Source: Streptomyces sp. NBRC 110611 (GTDB lineage Bacteria; Actinomycetota; Actinomycetes; Streptomycetales; Streptomycetaceae). From it: a DNA stretch of 64,000 bases. Below, piece after piece: positions 45,909 through 54,375 of the stretch; position 1 is the stretch's first letter, and every line of letters begins with the position of its first letter. A program made the translations under genes and the position numbers. The notes below the pieces were generated by a model. That model had not been told where the DNA came from. It was given only the letters and a program-made list of their open reading frames with translations, and made no database searches. The stretch spans positions 743,215 to 807,214 of the forward strand of contig NZ_BBUY01000002.1 in NCBI RefSeq assembly GCF_001590865.1, given 5' to 3'.

Positions 45909-47369
45909 CTACTTCTTCTTGCCGCGCTTCTCGCGGACCCGCACCGAGATGTGGATCGGCGTCCCCTCGAAGCCGAACTCCTCGCGCAGCCGGCGCTCGA
46001 CGAAGCGGCGGTAGCCGGCCTCGAGGAAGCCGGAGGCGAAGAGGACGAAGCGCGGGGGCTTGGTGCCGGCCTGGGTGCCGAAGAGGATGCGGGGCTGCTT
46101 GCCGCCGCGGATCGGGTGCGGGTGGGAGGCGACGATCTCGCCGAGGAAGGCGTTCAGACGCCCCGTCGGGATACGGGTCTCCCAGCCGGCCAGCGCGGTC
46201 TCGATCGCCGGGACCAGCTTCTCCATGTGGCGGCCGGTGCGCGCGGAGACGTTCACCCGCATCGCCCACGGGACCTGCACGAGGTCCCGCTCGATCTCCC
46301 GCTCCAGGTAGAAGCGGCGCTCCTCGTCGAGGGTGTCCCACTTGTTGTACGCGATGACCAGGGCGCGCCCGGCCTCCACGGCCATGGTGATGATCCGCTG
46401 GTCCTGGACGCTGATGGATTCGGAGGCGTCGATCAGGACGACCGCGACCTCGGCCTTCTCCACGGCCGCCGCGGTGCGCAGCGAGGCGTAGTAGTCGGCG
46501 CCCTCCTGGAGGTGCACCCGGCGGCGGATACCGGCGGTGTCCACGAACTTCCAGGTCTTGCCGCCCAGTTCGATCATCTCGTCGACCGGGTCGCGGGTGG
46601 TGCCGGCCAGTTCGTTGACCACCACCCGCTCCTCGCCGGCGACCTTGTTCAGCAGCGAGGACTTGCCGACGTTCGGGCGGCCGATCAGCGCGATCCGGCG
46701 GGGGCCGCCGACGGCCGCGCCGAAGGTCTGCGCGGGCGCCTCGGGCAGCGCCTCCAGCGCGGCGTCGAGCATGTCGCCGGTGCCCCGGCCGTGCAGCGCG
46801 GAGACCGGGTACGGCTCGCCGAGGCCCAGCGACCACAGCATGGCGGCGTCGGCCTCGCCGGACGGGCCGTCGACCTTGTTGGCGGCCAGCACCACCGGCT
46901 TGCCGGACCGGCGCAGCAGCTTGACGACGGCCTCGTCGGTGTCGGTCGCGCCGACCTTGGAGTCGACGACGAAGACGACCGCGTCCGCGGCCTCGATGGC
47001 GAACTCGGCCTGCATCGCCACGGACGCGTCGATGCCGAGCACGTCCTGCTCCCAGCCGCCGGTGTCGACGACCTTGAAGCGGCGGCCGTTCCAGTCGGCC
47101 TCGTAGGTGACCCGGTCGCGGGTGACGCCGGGCCGGTCCTCGACGACCGCCTCACGGCGGCCGATGATGCGGTTCACCAGCGTCGACTTGCCGACGTTGG
47201 GGCGGCCGATGACGGCGAGGACGGGCAGCGGGCCGTGGCCGGCCGCGGCGATGTCACCCTCGACCTCGTCGAGGTCGAAGCCCTCCTGCGCGGCGAGCTC
47301 CATGAACTCCGCGTACTCGGCGTCGCCAAGCGCACCGTGCTCGTCGCCGGTGGGGATCTGGTCGTTCAT
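45909..47369 (-). CDS. der: Ribosome biogenesis GTPase Der (EngA)
   Basis: 486 residues with two consecutive GTPase domains. First: G1 [25 protein letters not shown] and AANKVDG. Second: G1 [28 protein letters not shown] and [10 protein letters not shown]. The C-terminal KH-like domain ends [11 protein letters not shown]. It is essential for 50S subunit maturation. The N-terminal ~45 residues are acidic, as in other actinobacterial Der. It is the last gene of the minus-strand run tyrA-cmk-acyltransferase-der, 90 bases after the acyltransferase. Confidence 0.98.
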   Translation of the reverse strand: MNDQIPTGDEHGALGDAEYAEFMELAAQEGFDLDEVEGDIAAAGHGPLPVLAVIGRPNVGKSTLVNRIIGRREAVVEDRPGVTRDRVTYEADWNGRRFKVVDTGGWEQDVLGIDASVAMQAEFAIEAADAVVFVVDSKVGATDTDEAVVKLLRRSGKPVVLAANKVDGPSGEADAAMLWSLGLGEPYPVSALHGRGTGDMLDAALEALPEAPAQTFGAAVGGPRRIALIGRPNVGKSSLLNKVAGEERVVVNELAGTTRDPVDEMIELGGKTWKFVDTAGIRRRVHLQEGADYYASLRTAAAVEKAEVAVVLIDASESISVQDQRIITMAVEAGRALVIAYNKWDTLDEERRFYLEREIERDLVQVPWAMRVNVSARTGRHMEKLVPAIETALAGWETRIPTGRLNAFLGEIVASHPHPIRGGKQPRILFGTQAGTKPPRFVLFASGFLEAGYRRFVERRLREEFGFEGTPIHISVRVREKRGKKK

Positions 47370-47459
47370 GAAGTCCGTTCCTCACGCATTCACTGTGCGG
47401 CTTGCCGCCGCGTGGTCATCGGTGGGCCCGCTCGTCGCGGCCCACTACTCAAGTGTGGT

Positions 47460-48203
47460 TCAGCGCCCGGTCAGGCGCCTGGCCTCGGCCAGGTGGGCGG
47501 TCAGCCGCTCCTGGATCCGTACGGTCGCCTCGTCGAGCGCCTTACGGGTGCGCCGCCCGCTGCCGTCACCCGCCTCGAAGGCGTCGCCGAAGACGACGTC
47601 GACGCGGGCGCGCAGCGGCGGCAGCGCGCGGGTCAGTCTGCTGTGGCGGTCCTTGCCGCCGAGGACCGCCACCGGTACGACGGGAGCGCCGGAGCGCACC
47701 GCGAAGTACGCCAGGCCGGACCGCAGCGAGGCGAAGTCGCCTTCGCCGCGGGTGCCTTCCGGGAAGATCCCCAGCACCCCGCCGCGCTCCAGCACGCCGA
47801 GCGCGTCGGTGATCGCCTTGCGGTCGGCGGAGTCGCGGTCCACCTTCAGCTGCCCGATGCCCCGCAGGAACGGGTCCAGCGGGCCGACGAAGGCTTCCTT
47901 CTTGATCAGGAAGTGCACCGGCCGCGGCGCGGTGCCCATCAGCATCGGGCCGTCGATGCCGTGCGAGTGGTTGACGGCGAGGATCACCGGCCCGGCGGAC
48001 GGCACCCGCCAGGCGCCCAGCACCCGCGGCCGCCACAGCCCGTACATCAGGCCGATGCCGATCCGGCGGCCGACGCCGGCGCCGGAAGCGCTGGGGAGGC
48101 CGGAACGGCGATCCGTCCCGGCGCCCGTGGCGCCCGTGCCCCCGGAACGGCGGTCCGTCCCGCTGCCTCCCGTGGCGCTCGGTGTCCTGCCGGGTCCGGT
48201 CAC
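47460..48203 (-). CDS. 1-acyl-glycerol-3-phosphate acyltransferase (PlsC-like)
   Basis: 247 residues. The N-terminal ~45 residues are Gly/Thr/Ser repeats (TDRRSGGTGATGAGTDRRSG), then one membrane-associated helix and the PlsC domain: AVNHSHGIDGPMLMG (HX4D), GVLGIFPEGTRGEGDFAS (EGTR) and GAPVVPVAVLGG. It acylates a lysophospholipid at the membrane. The GTG at 48203 overlaps the cmk stop by four bases (GTGA), so the two are coupled, an arrangement typical for cmk-plsC in actinobacteria. Confidence 0.92.
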   Translation of the reverse strand: MTGPGRTPSATGGSGTDRRSGGTGATGAGTDRRSGLPSASGAGVGRRIGIGLMYGLWRPRVLGAWRVPSAGPVILAVNHSHGIDGPMLMGTAPRPVHFLIKKEAFVGPLDPFLRGIGQLKVDRDSADRKAITDALGVLERGGVLGIFPEGTRGEGDFASLRSGLAYFAVRSGAPVVPVAVLGGKDRHSRLTRALPPLRARVDVVFGDAFEAGDGSGRRTRKALDEATVRIQERLTAHLAEARRLTGR

Positions 48204-48919
48204 CGGGCGAGTCCCGCCTTTTCGGCGCTGACGCCCTCGATGAGGGTGACCACACACTCGATGACCTGCTCCAGCGTCAGCTCGGTGGTGTCCACCTCGA
48301 CGGCGTCGTCCGCCTTGGCCAGCGGGGAGGCCTTCCGGGACGAATCGGCGGCGTCCCGCTTGATCAGCGCCTCGCGGGTGGCGGCCAGGTCCGTGGCCTC
48401 CTTGCCCTTGAGCTCGCCGCTGCGACGGGCGGCCCGCGCCTCGGGAGAGGCGGTGAGGAAGATCTTGAGGTCGGCGTCCGGCAGGACCGTGCTGCCGATG
48501 TCCCGGCCCTCGACGACGATGCCGCCGCGGGCGGTCATGGCGATGGTGCGCTGCAGCTCGGTGATCAGGGCCCGCACCTCGGGGACCGCGCTGACGGCGC
48601 TGACCGCGGCGGTGACCTCCTGGGTACGGATCGGACCCGCGGCGTCCAGGCCGTCGACCGTGATGGTGGGGGCGGCCGGATCGGTGCCGGAGACGATCAC
48701 GGGCTTGGTGGCGGCGTCGGCCACGGCCGCGGCGTCCCGGACGTCGATGCCGTTGCTCAGCATCCACCACGTGATCGCGCGGTACTGGGCGCCGGTGTCG
48801 AGGTAGCCGAGGCCCAGCTTGGCGGCGACGGCCTTGGACGTGCTGGACTTGCCCGTGCCTGCGGGGCCGTCGATGGCGACAATCACTGCAGCCGGGGCGG
48901 TCCGAGCGGCGGTTTCCAC
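48200..48919 (-). CDS. cmk: Cytidylate kinase
   Basis: About 239 residues. P-loop VIVAIDGPAGTGKSSTSKAV, LGYLDTGAQYRAITWWML (acceptor site), VVEGRDIGSTVLPDADLKIF and the lid region ARAARRSGELKGKEATDLAA. It phosphorylates CMP and dCMP. GTG 48919 is used; GTG 48931 is an alternative with the same frame and weak AAGG-like ribosome site upstream. Coupled to the acyltransferase downstream. Confidence 0.96.
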   Translation of the reverse strand: METAARTAPAAVIVAIDGPAGTGKSSTSKAVAAKLGLGYLDTGAQYRAITWWMLSNGIDVRDAAAVADAATKPVIVSGTDPAAPTITVDGLDAAGPIRTQEVTAAVSAVSAVPEVRALITELQRTIAMTARGGIVVEGRDIGSTVLPDADLKIFLTASPEARAARRSGELKGKEATDLAATREALIKRDAADSSRKASPLAKADDAVEVDTTELTLEQVIECVVTLIEGVSAEKAGLAR

Positions 48920-49047
48920 GGTGACGAACACCTTTCTTGTCCACGTCTTGCACACGGGGCGGGTCCAGCGGGGGGCCGGCAGAGGGCCAGGGCCGTAAGA
49001 GCCCCGCACAAGGTTACTGGCTCACCCGCACGGCGCCGTCCACGGAG

Positions 49048-50133
49048 TCACTGCCGGATCGACCACCCCCGCTCGCGCAGCTCCGCGGTCAGCCCGGGCA
49101 CCGCCTGCGGCTCGACCATGAGCTGGATGAAGCCCGCCTGCTGGCCGGTGGCGTGCTCGATGCGGACGTCCTCGATGTTGACCCCGGCCCGGCCGGCGTC
49201 GGCGAAGATCCGGGCCAGCTCGCCGGGCTGGTCGCCGATGTGGACCGCGACGATCTCGTACGCGGCCGGGGCGGCGCCGTGTTTGCCGGGGACCCGCTCG
49301 CGGCCGGCGTTGCCCCGCCGCAGCACGTCCTCGACACCGCCGGCACCGGCGCCGCGTTTGTCCTCGTCGGCGGACTCCAGGGAGCGCAGGGACCGTACCG
49401 TCTCGTCCAGATCGGCGGCGATCTCGGACAGCACATCGGCGACCGGGCCGGGGTTGGCGGAGAGGATCTCGACCCACATCCCCGGATCGGAGGCCGCGAT
49501 CCGCGTCACATCGCGGATGCCCTGGCCGCAGAGGCGTACCGCGGTCTCGTCGGCCCCCTTGAGGCGGGCGGCGACGAGGCTGGAGAGCAGCTGCGGGGTG
49601 TGCGACACCAGGGCGACGGCGCGGTCGTGGGCGTCCGCGTCCATCACCACCGGGACGGCCCGGCACAGCGCCACCAGCTCCAGGGCGAGGTTGAGCACCT
49701 CGGTGTCGCCGCCGGGGGCCGGGGTCAGCACCCACGGGCGGCCCTCGAAGAGGTCGGCGGTGGCGGCCAGCGGGCCGGAACGCTCCTTGCCCGCCATCGG
49801 GTGCGTACCGAGGTAGCCGGTCAGATCGCAGCCCATGGCCTCCAGCTCCCGGCGCGGGCCGCCCTTGACGCTGGCGACATCGATGTACGCCCGCGCCGCG
49901 CCGCGCCGGACGGCCGCGGCCAGCGTCGTCGCGACATGGGTCGGCGGTACGGCCACGACGGCCAGGTCGACCGGCCCCGGCGGTGCCCCGGCGACGCCCG
50001 CGCCGAGCGCGGCGGCCGTCAGGGCCTGGGCCTGGTCGTGGTCCTCCAGGAACACCTGCACGCCGCGCGCGTGGAGCGCGAGGGCGACCGAGGTGCCGAT
50101 CAGGCCCGTTCCGATGACGAGTGCGGTCCTCAC
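49048..50133 (-). CDS. tyrA: Prephenate dehydrogenase with ACT domain
   Basis: 361 residues. N-terminal Rossmann fold ALVIGTGLIGTSVALALHAR, substrate residues in GTHPMAGKERSGPLAATADL and SHTPQLLSSLVAARLKGADE, then an ACT domain from about residue 280 (YEIVAVHIGDQPGELARIFA). It makes 4-hydroxyphenylpyruvate for tyrosine synthesis and is probably tyrosine-inhibited through the ACT domain. GTG 50133 follows AAAGGA and starts at the Rossmann strand. It heads the tyrA-cmk-acyltransferase-der run. Confidence 0.95.
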   Translation of the reverse strand: MRTALVIGTGLIGTSVALALHARGVQVFLEDHDQAQALTAAALGAGVAGAPPGPVDLAVVAVPPTHVATTLAAAVRRGAARAYIDVASVKGGPRRELEAMGCDLTGYLGTHPMAGKERSGPLAATADLFEGRPWVLTPAPGGDTEVLNLALELVALCRAVPVVMDADAHDRAVALVSHTPQLLSSLVAARLKGADETAVRLCGQGIRDVTRIAASDPGMWVEILSANPGPVADVLSEIAADLDETVRSLRSLESADEDKRGAGAGGVEDVLRRGNAGRERVPGKHGAAPAAYEIVAVHIGDQPGELARIFADAGRAGVNIEDVRIEHATGQQAGFIQLMVEPQAVPGLTAELRERGWSIRQ

Positions 50134-50330
50134 TGCGCGATGTCCTTTCGCACTGCTCCCCCTTGTGTCGTGTGCCGCGTCACGCTCCTGTGCACGCACT
50201 GATCAGCGTAACCAGCGGCACTGACATTCCGTACGCGGCGGGTGACCGGGGACGGGCGGGAGCCCGCCGCTGAAGCCCCGCGGGCGAAACGGGTGGCACC
50301 CGCCCCTCCGGTCCGGCCACAATCGCCGTC

Positions 50331-51101
50331 ATGCCGGAAGCCGCCACGACCTCCTCCGCACGCTCGTCCACGCACTCGTCCACGCATTCACGAGAGACGT
50401 CCACGCCCGTCGCCGACCCGGGGCACTCCCTGGTCGCCGAGCACACCGTCTACGCGTGTGTGATGGGCTCGCGCGCCTTCGGGCTGGCGACGGAGCACAG
50501 CGACACCGACCGGCGCGGGGTCTACCAGGCCCCGACCCGGCTCTTCTGGAGCTTCGAGAAACCCCCGAAGCATGTGGAGGGCCCGCGCGAGGAGGAGTTC
50601 TCCTGGGAGCTGGAACGCTTCTGCGAGCTGGCGCTGCGGGCCAACCCCAACATCCTGGAGTGCCTGCACTCCCCTCTCGTGGAGCGCGTCGACGCCACCG
50701 GCCGGGAGCTGCTCGCGCTGCGCGACGCCTTCCTGTCCCGGGAGGTCCACCGCACCTTCGCTGGCTACGCCGCCGGCCAGCTCCGGCAGATCCGGGCCGA
50801 TCTGCGGCAGCGCGGGGCGCCCCGCTGGAAGCACGTCATGCATCTGCTGCGCCTGCTGACCTGCTCACGCGACCTGCTCCGTACCGGCGTGCTCACCCTG
50901 GACGTCGGCCCCGAGCGGGAGCGGCTGCTGGCGGTCAGGCGTGGCGAGGTGGCCTGGGAGGCGGTCGAGCAGCGGATGGCGCGGCTGGCCGAGGAGGCCG
51001 AGGCGGCGGTGTCCCGGTCGCCGCTGCCGGCCGGGCCGGACCGGGCCCGGGTGGCGGACTTCCTGTTCCGGGCCCGGCAGTCCTCGGCCCTCGGCCGCTG
51101 A
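50331..51101 (+). CDS. RlaP-type nucleotidyltransferase (pol beta superfamily)
   Basis: 256 residues. The nucleotidyltransferase signature is CVMGSRAFGLATEHSDTDRR (Gly46-Ser47, then Asp58 and Asp60 as metal ligands). FELALRANPNILECLHSP-like helix content and HVMHLLRLLTCSRDLLRTG fit the PF10127 (RlaP) family, found with RNA ligases in RNA-repair loci. The N-terminal ~35 residues are Ser/Thr/His-rich and the start may be later (for example near 50410). It converges, with 14 bases between stops, on a second member of the same family. Activity and nucleic-acid target are unknown. Confidence 0.82.
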   Translation: MPEAATTSSARSSTHSSTHSRETSTPVADPGHSLVAEHTVYACVMGSRAFGLATEHSDTDRRGVYQAPTRLFWSFEKPPKHVEGPREEEFSWELERFCELALRANPNILECLHSPLVERVDATGRELLALRDAFLSREVHRTFAGYAAGQLRQIRADLRQRGAPRWKHVMHLLRLLTCSRDLLRTGVLTLDVGPERERLLAVRRGEVAWEAVEQRMARLAEEAEAAVSRSPLPAGPDRARVADFLFRARQSSALGR

Positions 51102-51115
51102 GTCCGGCCAGGCGG

Positions 51116-51997
51116 TCAGATGCCGGGGCAGCGGGGCGAGGCCGGGGCCGGGGCCGGGAACCCGTCCAGCCGGGCCCGCACGATCAGGTCGTGCAGCGCG
51201 TCACGGCCGGCGGGGGCATCCGGCAGGGCGGTGGCGGCCTGGGCGGCGTCCAGCCGGGCGTGCAGCGCCTCGATGTCCGTACGCAGCCGCGCCGGATCCA
51301 CCACCTCCCCGGCGAGACCGTGCTCGGCCTCCTCCTTGGCCGCGATCAGCTCCGCCACGTAGGGCGGGGCGGCCACCTCCTCCGCCAGGGTGGGCAGATG
51401 GGCCCGGAGCCGGCCGCTGGCCATGAGGTGGATGCCCGTGAGCAGCACCCGCAACGTGTACAGCAGCGGTTTCAGCTCGCCGGTCTTCTCGAACAGCCGC
51501 CACTGGGTGGTGGCGAAGCCGCGGTAGTGGTGGGCGTGGTGGGCCGTGAGCAGGCCGGGGGCGAGCGCGATCAGCTCCCGGTGCACGTCGGTGGTGTGCA
51601 CGACCAGCGGGGAGAGCAGCTGCTCCAGTACGTAGCCGTTGCGGCGGAGCAGCAGCCGGGCGAACTTCCGCAGGTCGTGCGAGACCAGGTCCATCTCGAC
51701 CCGGTCCCGGTCCCACATCCGCGTCCTGGTCTCCTCCGGCTCGTGGAGTCCGACCAGGGCGGCGGCCGGCAGCAGGTGGGCGCCGCGCAGGTCGACATCG
51801 GAGTCGCGGGACGGGAAGCCGTAGAGGTGCGCCCCGGACACGGTCGCGAAGATCAGCGGATCGTCCTGTTCCGCGACCACGGCACCCAGGTCGACGGCGG
51901 GCAGCCCGGCTGCGCGGAGGACCGCGTCCCGCCGCGTGGTCTCAGGCGTGTTCTCAGGCGTGTTCTCAGGCATGGTCTCGGGCGTGGTCTCAGGCAT
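51116..51997 (-). CDS. Second RlaP-type nucleotidyltransferase
   Basis: 293 residues. The motif reads SGAHLYGFPSRDSDVDLRGA, with Asp67 and Asp69 present but Ala in place of the usual Ser of the GS pair. Further family features: RDRVEMDLVSHDLRKFARLL, RNGYVLEQLLSPLVVHTTDV and GFATTQWRLFEKTGELKPLL with LYTLRVLLTG. The first ~22 residues are a tandem repeat (PETTPETMPENTPENTPETT). The start overlaps the end of the ADP-ribosylglycohydrolase gene by eight bases, so they form one transcription unit. Only about 25% of residues look shared with the neighbouring nucleotidyltransferase by eye, so this is not a recent duplication. Confidence 0.82.
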   Translation of the reverse strand: MPETTPETMPENTPENTPETTRRDAVLRAAGLPAVDLGAVVAEQDDPLIFATVSGAHLYGFPSRDSDVDLRGAHLLPAAALVGLHEPEETRTRMWDRDRVEMDLVSHDLRKFARLLLRRNGYVLEQLLSPLVVHTTDVHRELIALAPGLLTAHHAHHYRGFATTQWRLFEKTGELKPLLYTLRVLLTGIHLMASGRLRAHLPTLAEEVAAPPYVAELIAAKEEAEHGLAGEVVDPARLRTDIEALHARLDAAQAATALPDAPAGRDALHDLIVRARLDGFPAPAPASPRCPGI

Positions 51998-51999
51998 CC
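51940..51999. repeat. 12-bp tandem repeat, five copies
   Basis: TCTCAGGCGTGT-type units run exactly every 12 bases from 51940 to 51999 (two identical copies followed by three with one to four changes). They encode the Pro-Glu-Thr repeat at the start of the second nucleotidyltransferase and reach into the last codons of the glycohydrolase. Confidence 0.9.
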
Positions 52000-53066
52000 G
52001 CGTGACCACCATGTTCTCCGGCGTCCCGGACATCCCAGGCCTCCCCCAGCGCCAGCAGTTCGTCGCGGTACTCGATACGGGCGGTCCAGTCCTCGGGCCA
52101 GGCGCCGGCTCCCCACCAGGCACCCGCGAAGGCGCCGGTCAGGCAGGCGATCGAGTCGGAGTCGCCGGAGCTGCAGGCGGCCCGGCGCAGCGCGGTGAGC
52201 GGCTCGTCGGGGAAGAGCAGGAAGCACAGCAGGCCGGTGGCCAGTGCCTCCTCCGCGATCCAGCCGGCGCCGGTGGCCAGGCACGGATCGGCCTCCGGAT
52301 CCGGCGCGGCGAGCGCCGCGTCCAGCCGGTCCAGCGCGCCGAGGCAGTCGTCCCAGCCCCGGGTGATGAACGCCGTCGCGGAGGGGTCCTGGGCCTGCCG
52401 CCACAGGTCGCCCAGCCAGTCCTCCCGGTAGACGGTGCGCTGTTCGTGGGCGTACGCGCGGAGCAGGGCGGGCAGCCCGGCGGGCGGCGCACCGTCGGCG
52501 AGCGCGCGGACCGCGTACGCGGTCAGGTCACTGGCGGCGAGCGCGGTGGGGTGCCCATGGGTCAGCGCGGACTGCAGCTGGGCGGCGCCGGAGCGCTGCT
52601 GCGGGCTCAGCCCCGGTACGAGCCCGACGGGCGCGACCCGCATATTGGCGCCGCACCCCTTCGACCCGATCCGGCCGGCCTCGGCCCAGGGCCGGTCCGG
52701 GTCGCTGAGCAGCTCGCAGGCGCGCAGGCAGGTGGCGCCCGGTGCCCGGTCGTTGTCGGGCGAGCGCCACCAGGCGACGTACTCGTCGCGCACCGGACGC
52801 ACAAGGCTCCGCGGGCCCGGCTCGCCGTGCTCCAGCGCCGTACGCAGCCCGCGTCCCAGCGCCAGGGTCATCTGGGTGTCGTCGGTGACGAGGGCGGGGT
52901 CGGGGAGCGCCATCCGCCGCCACGGCCCGCACTTGGCGAGGATCGCCGGTACGTCGTCGAACTCCGTCGGAAAGCCCAGCGCATCACCGAGCGCCAGGCC
53001 CATGAGCGCGCCGGTGGCGGCGGATGTCGTCGCCCCGGCGACCGCGGCCGCCCCCGTGAACCCCAT
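51990..53066 (-). CDS. ADP-ribosylglycohydrolase family protein (ARH/DraG-like)
   Basis: 358 residues, all-helical. AATGALMGLALGDALGFPTE begins the fold; the binuclear metal site residues are in LVTDDTQMTLALGRGL (Thr61-Asp62-Asp63) and SSGDSDSIACLTGAFAGAWW (Asp302, Asp304). GSKGCGANMRVAPVGLVPG lies over the active site. The family removes ADP-ribose from proteins, nucleic acids or small molecules. ATG 53066 directly follows a hairpin and U5 tract, with AAGGGG in the hairpin as Shine-Dalgarno eight bases upstream. It is co-transcribed with the nucleotidyltransferase downstream. Target unknown. Confidence 0.9.
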   Translation of the reverse strand: MGFTGAAAVAGATTSAATGALMGLALGDALGFPTEFDDVPAILAKCGPWRRMALPDPALVTDDTQMTLALGRGLRTALEHGEPGPRSLVRPVRDEYVAWWRSPDNDRAPGATCLRACELLSDPDRPWAEAGRIGSKGCGANMRVAPVGLVPGLSPQQRSGAAQLQSALTHGHPTALAASDLTAYAVRALADGAPPAGLPALLRAYAHEQRTVYREDWLGDLWRQAQDPSATAFITRGWDDCLGALDRLDAALAAPDPEADPCLATGAGWIAEEALATGLLCFLLFPDEPLTALRRAACSSGDSDSIACLTGAFAGAWWGAGAWPEDWTARIEYRDELLALGEAWDVRDAGEHGGHADA

Positions 53067-53107
53067 AAAAACCACCCCTTAATCGTCATGATGACGTTAA
53101 GGGGTGG
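53067..53107 (-). promoter_or_regulatory. Terminator-like hairpin that contains the glycohydrolase Shine-Dalgarno
   Basis: On the minus strand CCACCCCTTAA (53107-53097) pairs with TTAAGGGGTGG (53082-53072), with an inner CGTCAT/ATGACG pairing and one bulged base. The 3' arm is followed at once by TTTTT (53071-53067) and the ATG of the glycohydrolase (53066-53064). The 3' arm includes the AAGGGG ribosome site. The element therefore looks like an intrinsic terminator after rluB and at the same time an attenuator or translation-masking hairpin for the glycohydrolase. The central CGTCATGATGACG could also be a protein-binding operator in DNA. Confidence 0.82.
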
Positions 53108-53193
53108 GGGCCCGGCCCCGCAAACCGGGAACCGGGAGCTCCTACAGTTCGGGAACTCCCACGGCTACGGCTACGGTTGCGGCTGCCGCTCTG

Positions 53194-54375
53194 CTACAGC
53201 TCGACCTCGCGCATCAGCATCCCGACCTCCGTGTTGGTCATCCGGCGCAGCCAGCCCGACTTCTGGTCGCCCAGCGTGATCGGGCCGAAGGCCGTACGCA
53301 CCAGCTTGTCGACCGGGAAGCCGGCCTCGGCGAGCATCCGGCGCACGATGTGCTTACGGCCCTCGTGGAGGCTCACCTCGACCAGGTAGTTCTTGCCGGT
53401 GTTCTCGACGACCCGGAAGTGGTCGGCGCGGGCGTAGCCGTCCTCGAGCTGGATACCGTCCTTCAGCCGCTTGCCCAGATCGCGCGGGAGCGGGCCCTGG
53501 ATCGCCGCCAGGTAGGTCTTCTTGACGCCGTAGCGGGGGTGCGTCAGGCGGTGGGCCAGCTCGCCGTGGTTGGTGAGCAGGATGATGCCCTCGGTCTCGG
53601 TGTCCAGCCGGCCGACGTGGAACAGCCGCGTCTCGCGGTTGGTGACGTAGTCGCCCAGGCACTGGCGGCCGTCCGGGTCCTCCATCGTGGAGACGACACC
53701 GGCCGGCTTGTTGAGGGCGAAGAAGAGGTACGACTGGGTGGCGACGGTCAGGCCGTCGACCTTGATCTCGTCCTTCTCCGGGTCGACCCGGACACCCTGC
53801 TCGGTGACGATCCGGCCGTTGACCTCGACCCGTGCCTGGTCGATCAGTTCCTCACAGGCCCGCCGCGAGCCCATACCGGCCCTGGCCAGCACCTTCTGCA
53901 GCCGCTCGCCCTCCTGCTCGCCGAACGTCTTGGGTGTCGTGACCCGCGGCTTGTTGTGCCGGGCGCGGTTGCGCTCCTCGATCTGCGCGTCGTACTCGCG
54001 GGGCCGCGCGGGCGCCTGGCCCCGGCCGCCCCGGGGGCCGCCGCCCTTGCCGCCAGGACGGCCCGTCGTGTCGGCGGCGCCCCTGCGGGGACCGCCCTTG
54101 GCGCCGCCGCGGGCCGCCGCGCCCCGGCCGCCGCCGGTCTTGCCGCCGCCCCGGCGGTCGTCACGGCGGTCATCACGGCGCTCGTCACGGGAGCCCGCCG
54201 GGCCGCCGGAGCCACCGCCCGGTCCGCCCTGTCCACCCTGTCCGCCCACGTTGTAGCGGCGCTCCTCGGGACGGGGGCGGCCGGCTCGCTGCTGCTTCTC
54301 GTCCCTGTTGTTGCCGGCACCGCGGTAGTTCCCGCGTCCGCCGCTGCCCCTGCTGTTCCTGCCGCTGCTTCGCAT
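53194..54375 (-). CDS. rluB: 23S rRNA pseudouridine synthase (RluB-type) with long RG-rich N terminus
   Basis: 393 residues. The first ~150 are low-complexity Arg/Gly/Asp (DERRDDRRDDRRGGG, GGAKGGPRRGAADTT), typical of streptomycete homologues and possibly RNA-binding. Then an S4 domain (GERLQKVLARAGMGSRRACE) and the catalytic domain: LFHVGRLDTETEGIILLTNH with catalytic Asp, YAVKKTYLAAIQG-like VKKTYLA and HEGRKHIVRRMLAEAGFPV. It modifies a uridine in 23S rRNA. Its ATG shares one base with the scpB TGA (TGATG), so the two are coupled. Confidence 0.93.
   Translation of the reverse strand: MRSSGRNSRGSGGRGNYRGAGNNRDEKQQRAGRPRPEERRYNVGGQGGQGGPGGGSGGPAGSRDERRDDRRDDRRGGGKTGGGRGAAARGGAKGGPRRGAADTTGRPGGKGGGPRGGRGQAPARPREYDAQIEERNRARHNKPRVTTPKTFGEQEGERLQKVLARAGMGSRRACEELIDQARVEVNGRIVTEQGVRVDPEKDEIKVDGLTVATQSYLFFALNKPAGVVSTMEDPDGRQCLGDYVTNRETRLFHVGRLDTETEGIILLTNHGELAHRLTHPRYGVKKTYLAAIQGPLPRDLGKRLKDGIQLEDGYARADHFRVVENTGKNYLVEVSLHEGRKHIVRRMLAEAGFPVDKLVRTAFGPITLGDQKSGWLRRMTNTEVGMLMREVEL

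Noticed and set aside
45462..48806. A 1114-codon plus-strand open frame
   Set aside because: It is the antisense shadow of der and the acyltransferase-cmk genes, with no ribosome site and biased composition.
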